Below are positions 33,739 through 42,834 of a DNA stretch of 64,000 nt, one piece after another. The position numbers were made by a program, and so were the translations under genes. Within the stretch, counting starts at the first letter, position 1; each line of letters starts with the position of its first letter. The stretch is taken from assembly GCA_035943635.1 (NCBI GenBank), contig DASZBX010000085.1, forward strand, positions 62,001 through 126,000, read 5' to 3'. This DNA comes from DASZBX01 sp035943635. Lineage in GTDB: Bacteria; Actinomycetota; Actinomycetes; Streptomycetales; Catenulisporaceae. The notes under the pieces were generated by a model. It was not told the DNA's origin. It saw only the letters and a list, made by a program, of their open reading frames with translations, and ran no database searches.

Positions 33739-34707
33739 TCAACCGCGTCCGCTGCCGTCCCCATTCCCCGCATCCGCCCGCGGACGTGTCCGGACGCCCG
33801 CCGAATTGGCCGCGACGATCGCCGCAATCGCCAGCCATTCGCTCCAGCGCAGCGACTGGTGCAGCACGATCAGGCCGACGACCGCCGCCAGCACCGGGTT
33901 GACGCTCATGAAGAGCCCGAACAGGTCGGCCGGGACCCGGCGCAGCGCGAACAGGTCGGCCAGGAACGGCACCGCCGAGGACAGGATCCCGGCCGCGGCG
34001 GCGCACAGCACCGAGGCGGCGGTCGGCGGGTGCCGCAGGAACGCCGCGATGCCGATCGGGATGAACAGCAACGCGGACATCCCGGCCGCGCACGCGGAAC
34101 CCTCGGCGCCGGGCAGCCGGCGGCCGATCGTGCGGTTGAGCAGGATGTACGAGGCCCAGCAGGCGGCGGCCAGCAGGCCCAGCGCGATCCCGGCGTAGTC
34201 CGTGGTCGGCTGCGGGCGGGCCAGGACCACCACGCCGGCGCCCGCGACGGCCGCGCAGCCGAGGTCGGTCCGGCGGCGCGACCCGGCCAGGGCCACGGCC
34301 AGCGGGCCGAGGAACTCCAGGGTCACCGCCAGGCCGAGGCCGAGCCGCTCGATCGCGGTGTAGAGGGAGAGGTTCATGGTGCCGTAGACCGCGGTCAGCA
34401 GCAGTACCGGCCACCACTGCGGCCAGCTGAAGGAGCGTATTCGCGGCCGGCCGACGGCGAGCAGCACGAGCCCGGCGACCCACTGGCGCACCGCGACCAC
34501 GCCGACCGGGCCGATCACCGGGAAGGCCAGGGATCCGGTGGCCGCGCCGACCTGGTTGGCCAGCGCGCCGGTCAGCATCGCGGCGATGCCGGGGCGGCTG
34601 GGGCGGCTGCGTTGGCTGCGGCGGTCGGCTTGGCCGCCGATCGGTGCCACGGTCGATTGGCGGGAGTACTCGGGGGCGGGCAGTTCTCTGTGCATCGGCG
34701 TCTGCAT
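33739..34707 (-). CDS. EamA/RhtA-type metabolite exporter
   Basis: Cytoplasmic-membrane transporter of the drug/metabolite superfamily with ten predicted helices in two EamA repeats, for example VGVVAVRQWVAGLVLLAVG and the RhtA-like core LYTAIERLGLGLAVTLEFLGPLAVAL. The homologous RhtA exports threonine and homoserine. The start is uncertain: ATG 34707 is used here, ATG 34695 is equally possible, and neither has a clear ribosome site. It is divergent from the LysR gene 69 bases away, a usual regulator-target pair. Residues 1-35 are basic and probably cytoplasmic. Confidence 0.85.
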   Translation of the reverse strand: MQTPMHRELPAPEYSRQSTVAPIGGQADRRSQRSRPSRPGIAAMLTGALANQVGAATGSLAFPVIGPVGVVAVRQWVAGLVLLAVGRPRIRSFSWPQWWPVLLLTAVYGTMNLSLYTAIERLGLGLAVTLEFLGPLAVALAGSRRRTDLGCAAVAGAGVVVLARPQPTTDYAGIALGLLAAACWASYILLNRTIGRRLPGAEGSACAAGMSALLFIPIGIAAFLRHPPTAASVLCAAAAGILSSAVPFLADLFALRRVPADLFGLFMSVNPVLAAVVGLIVLHQSLRWSEWLAIAAIVAANSAGVRTRPRADAGNGDGSGRG

Positions 34708-34763
34708 ATGGCGAGCGTGCGCCTGCCCCACTCTTTCCCAAAATGCATGAACTGCCACACCTA

Positions 34764-34769
34764 TACGAT
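34764..34769 (+). promoter_or_regulatory. -10 element of a leaderless promoter for the LysR gene
   Basis: TACGAT (in CTATACGATG) ends 6 nt before ATG 34776, with no ribosome site between. Confidence 0.5.
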
Positions 34770-34775
34770 GTGGTT

Positions 34776-35630
34776 ATGAATGTGGAGCTGCGCCAGCTGC
34801 GCTGCCTGGTGGCGATCGCCGACTCGGGCACGTTCACCGACGCGGCGATCGAGCTCGGCGTCTCCCAGGCCGCCGTCTCCCGCACCCTGGCCGCGCTGGA
34901 GGCGCAGCTCGGCGTCCGGCTGCTGCGGCGCACCACCCGCGAGGTGGCGCCGACCGCGATCGGCGCGCGGGTGCTCGGGCACGCCCGCCGGGTCCTGGCC
35001 GAGGCGGACGAGCTGGTCCGCGAGGCCACCACCGGCCACTCGCTGCTGCGTCTGGGCTACGCCTGGTCCGCGATGGGCCGGCACACGCTGGCCTTCCAGC
35101 GCCGCTGGCCCGCGCTGCGCCCGGACACCGAGCTGCAGCTGGTGCGGACCAACTCGGCCACCGGCGGCCTGGCCGAGGGCGCGTGCGACCTCGCGGTGGT
35201 GCGCACGGCGCCGGACGAGCGGCGGTTCGAGAGCGTGGTGGTCGGGCTCGAACCGCGGTTCTGCGCGATGGCCGCCGACGACCCGTGGGCCCGGCGCCGC
35301 TCGCTGCGGCTGGCCGAGATCGGCGGGCGCACGCTCGTCATCGACCGGCGCACCGGGACTACGAGCACTGATCTGTGGCCGGCGCCGGAGCAGCTCGCGG
35401 TCGAGTACACCCAGGACGTCGACGACTGGCTGGCCGTCATCGCGACCGGGCGGTGCGTCGGCATCACCGCCGAGTCCACGGTGACCCAGTATCCGAGGCC
35501 GGGCATCGTCTTCCGACCGGTCCGCGACGCCGCGCCCATCCCGGTCCGGCTGATCTGGTGGCGCGACGACCCGCACCCGGCGACGCCCGCGGCGGTGGAA
35601 CTGCTCACGAGCCTTTATCGCGCGTCGTGA
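34776..35630 (+). CDS. LysR-family transcriptional regulator
   Basis: This 284-residue protein has the N-terminal winged helix (LRQLRCLVAIADSGTFTDAA, then QAAVSRTLAALEAQLGVRLL) and a LysR substrate-binding domain with ELQLVRTNSATGGLAEGACDLAVVR. It is divergent from the EamA exporter, which it probably controls. The message is likely leaderless. The ligand is unknown. Confidence 0.88.
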   Translation: MNVELRQLRCLVAIADSGTFTDAAIELGVSQAAVSRTLAALEAQLGVRLLRRTTREVAPTAIGARVLGHARRVLAEADELVREATTGHSLLRLGYAWSAMGRHTLAFQRRWPALRPDTELQLVRTNSATGGLAEGACDLAVVRTAPDERRFESVVVGLEPRFCAMAADDPWARRRSLRLAEIGGRTLVIDRRTGTTSTDLWPAPEQLAVEYTQDVDDWLAVIATGRCVGITAESTVTQYPRPGIVFRPVRDAAPIPVRLIWWRDDPHPATPAAVELLTSLYRAS

Positions 35631-35727
35631 ATTTGGACGATCACGTCCACCGACACCGTGTGCTCCGACCGCTCCACTCGCACTCCGGTGACTTGCACTC
35701 GACTCGGCCGCGCCGGACCTGGGCCAG

Positions 35728-36744
35728 GTGATCACGGCGACCGGGGAGAAGGCATACGAGCTGGCCTTCGTCCTGGCCCCGAACGGCGGCGGCTGCACCC
35801 CGACCTGGGACGGCACCGACCCGACCAACTCCGACACCCAGGTCGCCGCGCTGATCAGCGAGGTGCGCGCGGACGGCGGGGACGTCTCGGTCTCGGCCGG
35901 CGGGGCCAGCGGCACCAAGCTCGGCCAGGAGTGCGGCACGGCCGCCGGGACCGCCGCGGCGTGTTCGCGCAGTGGGCGCCGACCACGCTCCCGGTGGCCC
36001 CGCCGCCGCCGAGCGCGGGCGGCTGCGCCGCGGCGTGGAGCGCCACGACCGTCTACACCGGCGGGAACATCGCCTCGTACAACGGCCACGACTGGACCGC
36101 GCAGTAGTGGACCGAGGGCAACACCCCGGGCAGTTCGGGCGGCCCGTGGACGGACGACGGCCCGTGCGGCGGTACCTCGGCCTCGCCGGCCACCGCCGCG
36201 CCCACGACGGCCGCCCCGACGACCGCCCCGACGACCGCGCCGCCGACCGTTCCGCCAACCACGGCTGCGCCCACGACCAAGCCGCCGACCGCGCCCCCGG
36301 ACCACCACGCCGCCCACCACGGCTGCACCGACGACCGCGCCGCCGTCCGGGAACCCGGTGGTGAACGGCGGATTCGAGAGCGGCGCACTGTCGCCGTGGA
36401 CCTGCACCGGGACCGCGGCGGTGGTCGGCACGCCGGTGCACCCCGGTAGCCACGCCCTCGAAGGCACGCCCTCGTCGACCGCGGACGCCCAGTGCAGCGA
36501 GACGGTGACCGTGCTGCCGAGCCACACCTACACGCTGACCGGCTGGGTCGACGGCATCTACGTCTACCTGGGCGTCAGCGGCACCGGCACGACCGACACC
36601 TCGTCCTGGACGCCCGGCACCACCGGCTACCAGTCGCTCGGCGACAGCTTCACCACCGGGGCGTCGACGAGCTCTGTCACCGTGTACGTGCACGGCTGGT
36701 ACGGCCAGCCCGCGTACTACGCCGACGACATCGCAGTGAACTAA
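35728..36744 (+). pseudogene. Decayed multi-domain chitinase gene
   Basis: Pieces of a secreted GH18 chitinase follow one another in different frames. First comes a barrel piece (AYELAFVLAPNGGGCTPTWDG, then RADGGDVSVSAGG and GTKLGQECG), cut before the catalytic DxxDxDxE. Next, after a frame change, comes a chitin-binding CBM5/12 module (CAAAWSATTVYTGGNIASYN, then GHDWTAQ) in which TAG at 36105-36107 replaces the usual Trp. Thr/Pro/Ala linkers with a further frame change follow, and finally a CBM-like jelly-roll module (NPVVNGGFESGALSPWTC to YYADDIAVN) that is still intact. The signal peptide is gone. It can make no working chitinase. Confidence 0.8.
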
Positions 36745-36869
36745 CATCAGGTTCGGCCACGGGCCCGCCCGGCTTCGAGCGGCCCCGTTTCCGTGTCCAC
36801 GCACATGCCCGGCCGGCGCCGCGCCCGACCGCGGGCCGGATGCTCCGACCATCGCCGCCGGGCACCCGG

Positions 36870-36875
36870 TAGTCT
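36870..36875 (+). promoter_or_regulatory. -10 element before hisN
   Basis: TAGTCT lies 8 nt before ATG 36884, consistent with a leaderless or nearly leaderless message. Confidence 0.4.
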
Positions 36876-36883
36876 GGCGGATC

Positions 36884-37708
36884 ATGACTGGCTACGAGGA
36901 CGACCTGGGCGTTGCGCACGCACTCGCCAACCAGGCTGACGCGGTGACCATGCAGCGGTTCAAGGCGCTGGACCTGAAGGTCGAGACCAAACCCGACCTG
37001 ACCCCGGTCAGCGACGCCGACCGGGCGGTGGAGGAGCTGCTGCGCACCACGCTCGGCCGGACCCGGCCGCGGGACGCGGTGCTGGGCGAGGAGTTCGGCG
37101 ACAGCGCGGGCAACGCCGGCTACTCCAGCCGGCGCTGGGTGATCGACCCGATCGACGGGACCAAGAACTACGTGCGCGGGGTCCCGGTCTGGGCCACCCT
37201 GATCGCGCTGACCGACGGCCGGGAGCCGGTGGTGGGCATGGTCTCGGCCCCGGCGCTGGGCCGGCGCTGGTGGGCGGCCAAGGGCGTCGGCGCGTACACC
37301 GGCCGGTCCGCCTCCTCGGCCACCCGGCTCGCGGTCTCCCAGGTGCGCAAGGTGCAGGACGCCTCGTTCGCCTTCTCCTCGGTGATCTCCTGGGAGGACC
37401 ACGGCAAGCTCGACGGCTTCCTGAGCCTGGCCCGCTCCTGCTGGCGCACCCGCGCGTACGGGGACTTCTGGTCGCACCTGCTGGTGGCCGAGGGCGCGGT
37501 GGACATGGCGGCCGAGCCGGAGGTCTCGCTCTGGGACATGGCCGCGATCGCGGTGATCGTCCGGGAGGCCGGCGGGACGTTCACGTCCGTGGACGGCGAC
37601 CCGTGGCCCGGCGCCGGATCCGGCTGCACCTCCAACGGCCTGCTGCACGACGTGCTGCTCTCGCACCTGGGCGCCGCCGCGGTCTCCCCGGAGCACCTCG
37701 CCGAGTAG
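36884..37708 (+). CDS. hisN: Histidinol-phosphatase of the inositol-monophosphatase family
   Basis: Removes phosphate from histidinol-phosphate in histidine synthesis. The 274-residue protein has the metal sites GEEFGD, WVIDPIDGTKNYVRG and the C-terminal VSLWDMAAIAVIVREAGG. These, and the actinobacterial context near aroA-rsgA, distinguish HisN from general IMPases. In Streptomyces hisN lies next to rsgA; here they are 7.9 kb apart. ATG 36884 follows a promoter box closely. Confidence 0.9.
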   Translation: MTGYEDDLGVAHALANQADAVTMQRFKALDLKVETKPDLTPVSDADRAVEELLRTTLGRTRPRDAVLGEEFGDSAGNAGYSSRRWVIDPIDGTKNYVRGVPVWATLIALTDGREPVVGMVSAPALGRRWWAAKGVGAYTGRSASSATRLAVSQVRKVQDASFAFSSVISWEDHGKLDGFLSLARSCWRTRAYGDFWSHLLVAEGAVDMAAEPEVSLWDMAAIAVIVREAGGTFTSVDGDPWPGAGSGCTSNGLLHDVLLSHLGAAAVSPEHLAE

Positions 37709-37842
37709 CCGCCCACCCCGGCCCTTGCCCGAGTGACCCATGGGACCAGTGAACAGGCAGAAAAGCCCCGGGGGCGGGCCGAGCGGTTAAGCTCGACCGG
37801 TACCGGCTCGGGCCGGTGCGTCGAGCGGAGGGCGGCCGGAGC

Positions 37843-38622
37843 ATGGTGAGCTGGATCAACGACCACATCCTGGTCCTGAGCGGTTGGGCCGCGCTGGCCG
37901 TGGTCTTCCTGCTCCCGGCGCTGGAGTCGGCGATCTTCCTCGGCTTCGTGCTGCCCGGGGAGACCGCGGTGGTGATCGGCGGCGTGCTGGCCTACCAGCA
38001 CAAGGTCAGCCTGGTCGGCGTGCTGATCGCCGCGGTGGCCGGCGCGATCGTGGGGGACTCGGTCGGCTTCGAGGTCGGCCGCCGGTGGGGCGACGCGCTG
38101 CTCACCCGGATCCCGGCCAAGCTGATCAAACCCGTGCACGTGGCCCAGGGCAAGGAGACGATCAACCGGCTCGGCGGGCGCGCGGTGTTCGCCGGACGCT
38201 GGGTGGCCGCGCTGCGCGCGCTGGTGCCGGGCCTGTGCGGCACCTCGGACATGGAGTACGGGACCTTCCTGACCTGGAACGCGCTCGGCGGCCTGACCTG
38301 GGCCACCGCGTACACCCTGGTCGGATACCTCACCGGGTCGGCGTGGCAGCGGGTGGAGCACTACAGCTCGGTGGTCAGTTACATCCTGCTGGGCGTGGTG
38401 GTCCTGATCGTCGCCGCGATCGTGGTGTTCCGGCGGCGCAGCCAGGCCGAGAAGGACGCCGAGACCGAGGCGGAGATCGAGGAAGAGGCCGAAGAAGAGA
38501 CCGAAGCCGACGGGTCCGGTGCGGGACGGCAGTCCGCGGCGAGCAGTGAGGGTGAGTCCGAGGAAGCGGATCCGGACGGAGCCGCCGCCGAGCCGGCGCA
38601 GTCGGCGACCGGGACCGACTGA
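37843..38622 (+). CDS. DedA-family membrane protein with acidic tail
   Basis: Polytopic membrane protein of the DedA/VTT group, whose members flip or recycle polyprenyl or phospholipid carriers. Visible motifs are FLPALES-like LLPALESAIFLGFVLPGE, the conserved GDSVGFEVGR, FAGRWVAALRALVPGLCG with the key Arg residues, and TWATAYTLVGYLTG. ATG 37843 has GGAG just upstream. The last ~65 residues are Glu/Ala-rich and disordered, longer than in most DedA proteins. The total is 259 residues. Confidence 0.87.
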   Translation: MVSWINDHILVLSGWAALAVVFLLPALESAIFLGFVLPGETAVVIGGVLAYQHKVSLVGVLIAAVAGAIVGDSVGFEVGRRWGDALLTRIPAKLIKPVHVAQGKETINRLGGRAVFAGRWVAALRALVPGLCGTSDMEYGTFLTWNALGGLTWATAYTLVGYLTGSAWQRVEHYSSVVSYILLGVVVLIVAAIVVFRRRSQAEKDAETEAEIEEEAEEETEADGSGAGRQSAASSEGESEEADPDGAAAEPAQSATGTD

Positions 38623-38769
38623 GAAATCACGGCGGAATCCGTCGCCCGGACCAAGCCGGGCGAGCCGGCCAAGTCGAGCGGACGGGCCGCAGGGCAGATC
38701 CGCGCGACGGTTATCGGACTCGGGCAGCGGTCGTCGGACTCGGGCAGCGCCGAATCGGCCCGCGCCAGA

Positions 38770-39591
38770 TCAGGTCGGTTCGCCGTACCGGGACAGGGCG
38801 AGCGCGCCGCCGACCGCGAGCAGGAAGCCGACCAGGCCGACCGCCACGAAGCCGTGCCGGGTGCTGTCGCCGAGCAGGAGCAGCCCGACCAGGGCCGGGA
38901 TGGTCGTCTCGCCGACCACCAGCGCGGAGGTGGCCGCGGTGACCGAGCCGCGTTGCAGCGCGGCGGTGAAGAACATGAAGCCGGTGGCCGAGGAGATGAT
39001 CGCGGCGTAGGTGGCCGGGTCGGTCACCAGGTGCCCGATGCTGAGCGAGGGCAGCACCCGGATCGAGATGCCGAACACCCCGAACAGCAGGCCGGCCAGC
39101 GCGCCGAGTATGGCCGAGTGGGCCCGGCGGTACACGTTGCCGACCAGCACCGCGATCGCGGCCAGGACGATCGCCACGCCGAGCAGGTCGTAGCGTTCGA
39201 TCCCGGAGAAGGACTTGGTGCCCTCGCGGCCGGAGGAGATCGCCAGCAGCACCAGGCCGCCGATCACCGCGCCGATGGCCGCCTTGTCCCGGCCGGACAG
39301 GGTCAGCTTGAGCATCACCACCGCGGCCAGCGCGGTCACCGCGAGGTTGGTGTTCACGATCGCCTGGACCGTGAACAGCGGCAGGGTGCGCAGCGCGTAG
39401 AGGTTGAAGGCCAGGCCGAGCGCGTCCAGCATGGTGCCGCCGACGAAGGGCAGCGAGCGCACCAGCCGCATCAGCAGCCGCGGGTCCACCCCCTCGGCCC
39501 GGTCCACCCGCCGGGCCCCGACCGCCTGGAACACCGAGGCCACGCCGTAGCAGACACAGGCGACCGCGGCGGCCGCCAGACCCCAGCCCAC
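38770..39591 (-). CDS. DMT-superfamily transporter
   Basis: This 273-residue membrane protein has about nine or ten helices, starting WGLAAAAVACVCYGVASVF and containing LFTVQAIVNTNLAVTALAAV and a C-terminal FVAVGLVGFLLAVGGALAL. It belongs to the EamA/DMT-type permeases common in this neighbourhood of actinomycete genomes. GTG 39591 was chosen because AAGGAG precedes it and the first helix starts immediately; an ATG 75 bases upstream adds a Pro/Arg string. The substrate is unknown. Confidence 0.8.
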   Translation of the reverse strand: MGWGLAAAAVACVCYGVASVFQAVGARRVDRAEGVDPRLLMRLVRSLPFVGGTMLDALGLAFNLYALRTLPLFTVQAIVNTNLAVTALAAVVMLKLTLSGRDKAAIGAVIGGLVLLAISSGREGTKSFSGIERYDLLGVAIVLAAIAVLVGNVYRRAHSAILGALAGLLFGVFGISIRVLPSLSIGHLVTDPATYAAIISSATGFMFFTAALQRGSVTAATSALVVGETTIPALVGLLLLGDSTRHGFVAVGLVGFLLAVGGALALSRYGEPT

Positions 39592-39832
39592 ACTCGCTCC
39601 TTCTCGTCCCGCGGCGCCCGGCGCCCGCCTCGGCGGCGGCCATCGCGGGCGGAATCGGTGTGACAACAGTACGGGACCGGGAGACCGATATCACGTAGCG
39701 CTCTCAGGCGGCCCTGGCAAGAATATGAGATGAACGGTTCAGGAAGGCATGATTCTGGTCCTCGCGGGGGACAAACAGCCTTACCGCCCGCGCGTTTGCT
39801 CCACCCCTCTCATACCCCTAGGAGTCTGACCG

Positions 39833-40642
39833 GTGCCCACCCTCGCCCAGTCGTCCCCGTGCAAATCCACTCCCAGCCACGTCCTCGACCCCCACGCCGC
39901 ACTCGGCTTCCTGGAGGCCGGGCTCCAGCGTATCGCGCAACTGGCGGTCACCGCCGACCTGGCCGCCCCGGTACCCGGCTGCCCCGACTGGACCCTGGCC
40001 GACGTGGTGCGACACGTCCACCGGTTCAACGTCCGGACCGCCGACATGGTCGAGCGGCTGTCCCAGCAGCCGCTGCCGTTCCCCGAGATCCAGGCCCCGG
40101 CCCGGGCCGAGGAGTACGGCGAGTGGTTCACGGCCGGCGCCGCGCGCCTGTTGCAGGTCCTGCGCGAGGCCGACCCCGAGGCGCCGATGTACTCGTACGC
40201 CGACACGCCCAGGGTGTCCTTCTGGATCCGCCGGGCGCTGCACGAGGTGACCGTGCACCGGCTGGACGCCGAGCGGGCCGCGCACCGGGTCGAGCCGGTG
40301 GACCCGGCGGTCGCGGTCGACGGGATCGACGAGTTCCTGGAGAACCTGCCGTTCCTGGCCCACCGCCTGCCGGCCCGCGACCTGCACGGCGACGGCGAGA
40401 CCATCCACCTGCACGCCACCGACCTGGAGGACGGCGGGGTGGTCGGCGAATGGCTGATCACGCTGGAGCCGCACGGCTACCGGTGGTCGCACGCGCACGT
40501 CAAGGGCGCCGCGGCGGTCCGCGGGCCGGTGGCCGACCTGCTGCTGTTCATCTACGGCCGCAAGCCGGCCGCGGACCCGTCGTTCCTCACCTTCGGCGAC
40601 TCGTCGCTGGTCACGTACTGGTCCACCAAGACCGTGTTCTGA
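39833..40642 (+). CDS. Maleylpyruvate-isomerase-family mycothiol-dependent protein
   Basis: This 269-residue protein has the DinB-like helical N-terminal domain of the MDMPI family (ADLAAPVPGCPDWTLADVVRH, with metal-binding His in VRHVH and a distal EVTVHRLDAE) and the C-terminal SCP2-like domain (DGGVVGEWLITL). Members act as mycothiol-dependent isomerases or related transferases. GTG 39833 has AGGAG about 10 bases upstream. It stands alone; the exact reaction cannot be told. Confidence 0.82.
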   Translation: MPTLAQSSPCKSTPSHVLDPHAALGFLEAGLQRIAQLAVTADLAAPVPGCPDWTLADVVRHVHRFNVRTADMVERLSQQPLPFPEIQAPARAEEYGEWFTAGAARLLQVLREADPEAPMYSYADTPRVSFWIRRALHEVTVHRLDAERAAHRVEPVDPAVAVDGIDEFLENLPFLAHRLPARDLHGDGETIHLHATDLEDGGVVGEWLITLEPHGYRWSHAHVKGAAAVRGPVADLLLFIYGRKPAADPSFLTFGDSSLVTYWSTKTVF

Positions 40643-40787
40643 CAAGAGTCGCGTTCCGACCACGCGGCGCAGCAGCCGGCCGAAACGCCGGCGCGGCCGC
40701 CGGGCACCCGCGGGCCGGGTCCGTCTCAGGGGCGGATCCGGTCCGCGCGCCGTTTTCCCGCCCCGCGCGGGCGGTAGCGGTCGGCCG

Positions 40788-41396
40788 TCAGCCCGAGCGC
40801 GGGGCCCGCGCGCCCTCGGCGTAGGCCGGCTGGGCGTTGGGCGAGGCCAGGTCCGGCGGCGGGACCAGCCGGCCGGCCACGATCCGGAACCCGGCCGCCT
40901 GCAGGTACGGCGTGGCCTGCTCGAACAGGCCCACGATCCGCCGGGCCACGTAGAAGCTGATGATCGCGCACGGGATCTCGGCGAACACCGCCATGGTGAG
41001 CGAGGTCAGGAAGTTCTTCGTGCCGCGCGCGGTCAGCACGTCGAACCAGGCGTCGATCAGCAGCATGGTGCCGGTCGCGGTGGCCGCGATCGCGCCGCGC
41101 GGGGACCTGGTGATCAGCCGGTAGGCGGTCAGCGCGAAGGCCAGCACCAGGAAGCAGTCGAAGCCGCCCCAGACCAGCCGCCAGTGCTCGGCCAGGGCCC
41201 GGTTCTTGAGCGAGCCGAAGATGATCACGGTCCACGGCACCAGCACCACCGCGCAGCCGACGAAGAACACGGCGATCCACTTGGGCACCAGCCGGCGCGG
41301 GGAGACCGCCTCGGTCAGCGACGCGCCCACCGGCCCGCCGCCCGGTCCGGCCGGCCCGGTCGCCCCTGATCCAGCCCTCGAGTCCGGCACGGTCAC
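40788..41396 (-). CDS. Membrane protein of unknown function
   Basis: This protein of about 202 residues has a Pro/Gly-rich N-terminus and at least four membrane helices, for example WIAVFFVGCAVVLVPWTVII and ATGTMLLIDAWFDVLTARG. It resembles the conserved hypothetical membrane proteins of actinomycetes, but I cannot name a family with certainty. GTG 41396 was taken as start because GGAAG lies 5 bases before it; GTG 41411 is possible. It is divergent from the M16 peptidase genes. Confidence 0.7.
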   Translation of the reverse strand: MTVPDSRAGSGATGPAGPGGGPVGASLTEAVSPRRLVPKWIAVFFVGCAVVLVPWTVIIFGSLKNRALAEHWRLVWGGFDCFLVLAFALTAYRLITRSPRGAIAATATGTMLLIDAWFDVLTARGTKNFLTSLTMAVFAEIPCAIISFYVARRIVGLFEQATPYLQAAGFRIVAGRLVPPPDLASPNAQPAYAEGARAPRSG

Positions 41397-41526
41397 CTCG
41401 CTTCCTGACACAGTTCGATGTTCCCCGCCGAGGTTTCCGGCAATCTCCCATACCGCCAGCGGTAACCATTATGCTTCGACAAGGCAGGGCGTTTCGCGCC
41501 GCGACGGCTATCTAAGGGGATTACGG

Positions 41527-42828
41527 GTGCCACAAACAGCCAAGACGCCGGGGTTCGACTGGCCGATCGAGCAGTTCTCCCTGTCCAACGGCCTGCGCGT
41601 CGTCGTGTGCCCGGACCACAGCGCCCCGATCGCCGCGACGAACATCTGGTACAACGTCGGCTCCCGGCACGAGCCGGCCGGCAAGCACGGTTTCGCCCAC
41701 CTGTTCGAGCACCTGATGTTCGAGGGCTCGGCCCAGGTCGGCAAGGGCGAGCACTTCGAGGTGCTGCAGGAGGTCGGCGGCAGCTCGATCAACGCCACCA
41801 CCAGCTCGGACCGGACGAACTACTACCAGACCGTGCCCTCCGCCGCGCTGGGCACCGCCCTGTGGCTGGAGGCGGACCGGATGGGCGCGCTGGCGCTGAC
41901 CCAGGAGACCCTGGACAACCAGCGCGAGGTGGTCAAGAACGAGCGCCGGCAGCGGTACGACAACGTGCCCTACGGCCGCTGGCACGAGGTGATCGGCGAG
42001 CTGGCCTACCCGGAGGGGCACCCGTACCACCACTCCACCATCGGGTCGATGGCCGAGCTCAACGACGCCAAGCTGGAAGACTTCACCGCCTTCTACGAGT
42101 CCTACTACTCGCCGGACAACGCGGTGCTGACCGTGGTCGGGGACACCACCGCCGAGGAGGTCCGGGCGCTGGCCGAGACCTACTTCGGCGCCCTGGCCGC
42201 GCGCCCGCGCCCGCAGCTGGCCGACCCGGCCGAGCTGCCGCCCACCTTCGGCGGCGCCCAGCGGGTGGACCTGCGCGAGGACGTGCCGCTGCCCCGGTTG
42301 TTCTTCACCTTCCGGGCCACCCGGTTCGCCGAGCCCGGCTCGGCCGCCGAGGACGTGCTCAGCGTGCTGCTCGGCCGCGGCCGGGGCAGCCGGCTGTACC
42401 GGGAGCTGGTCACCGAGCGCCGGCTGGCCCAGGCCGAGGGCGGCTACCTCGGCTCCTGGCAGCGGGCCTGGCACGCGTCCCAGCTGACCGGCATGGCCAC
42501 CCCGCTGGACGGGGTGGCGCTGGAGACCCTGGAGTCGGCCTTCTTCGAGGTCTGCGAGCAGCTGGCGGCCGAGCCGGTGACCGAGGCCGAGCTGTCCCGG
42601 GCCCAGTCCATGCTGGCCGCCGACTGGTCCCGCGAGCTGGCCACGGTCAACGCCCGGGCCGACCAGCTGGGCCGGCACGCGACCCTGTTCGGCGACGCGG
42701 CCACCCTGGGCCGGCGGCTGCCGGAGCTGCTGGAGGTCACCCCGGAGGAGATCCAGGCCGCGGCCAAGCGGGTCTTCGCCCCGGACAACCGGATCACCCT
42801 CGCCTACATCCCGACCACGGAGGCCTGA
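41527..42828 (+). CDS. M16 zinc metallopeptidase, catalytic subunit
   Basis: Insulinase/processing-peptidase-type enzyme of 433 residues. The inverted zinc motif HxxEH is present as HLFEH, followed about 75 residues later by the second-half Glu in NQREVVKNERRQR. The C-terminal M16 domain follows, with the RLYRELV region. GTG 41527 has GGGGA 8 bases upstream. It is followed 6 bases on by a gene for the non-catalytic partner, as in two-subunit bacterial M16 peptidases. No signal peptide is seen, so it probably acts on peptides in the cytosol. Confidence 0.9.
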   Translation: MPQTAKTPGFDWPIEQFSLSNGLRVVVCPDHSAPIAATNIWYNVGSRHEPAGKHGFAHLFEHLMFEGSAQVGKGEHFEVLQEVGGSSINATTSSDRTNYYQTVPSAALGTALWLEADRMGALALTQETLDNQREVVKNERRQRYDNVPYGRWHEVIGELAYPEGHPYHHSTIGSMAELNDAKLEDFTAFYESYYSPDNAVLTVVGDTTAEEVRALAETYFGALAARPRPQLADPAELPPTFGGAQRVDLREDVPLPRLFFTFRATRFAEPGSAAEDVLSVLLGRGRGSRLYRELVTERRLAQAEGGYLGSWQRAWHASQLTGMATPLDGVALETLESAFFEVCEQLAAEPVTEAELSRAQSMLAADWSRELATVNARADQLGRHATLFGDAATLGRRLPELLEVTPEEIQAAAKRVFAPDNRITLAYIPTTEA

Positions 42829-42834
42829 GACGCC

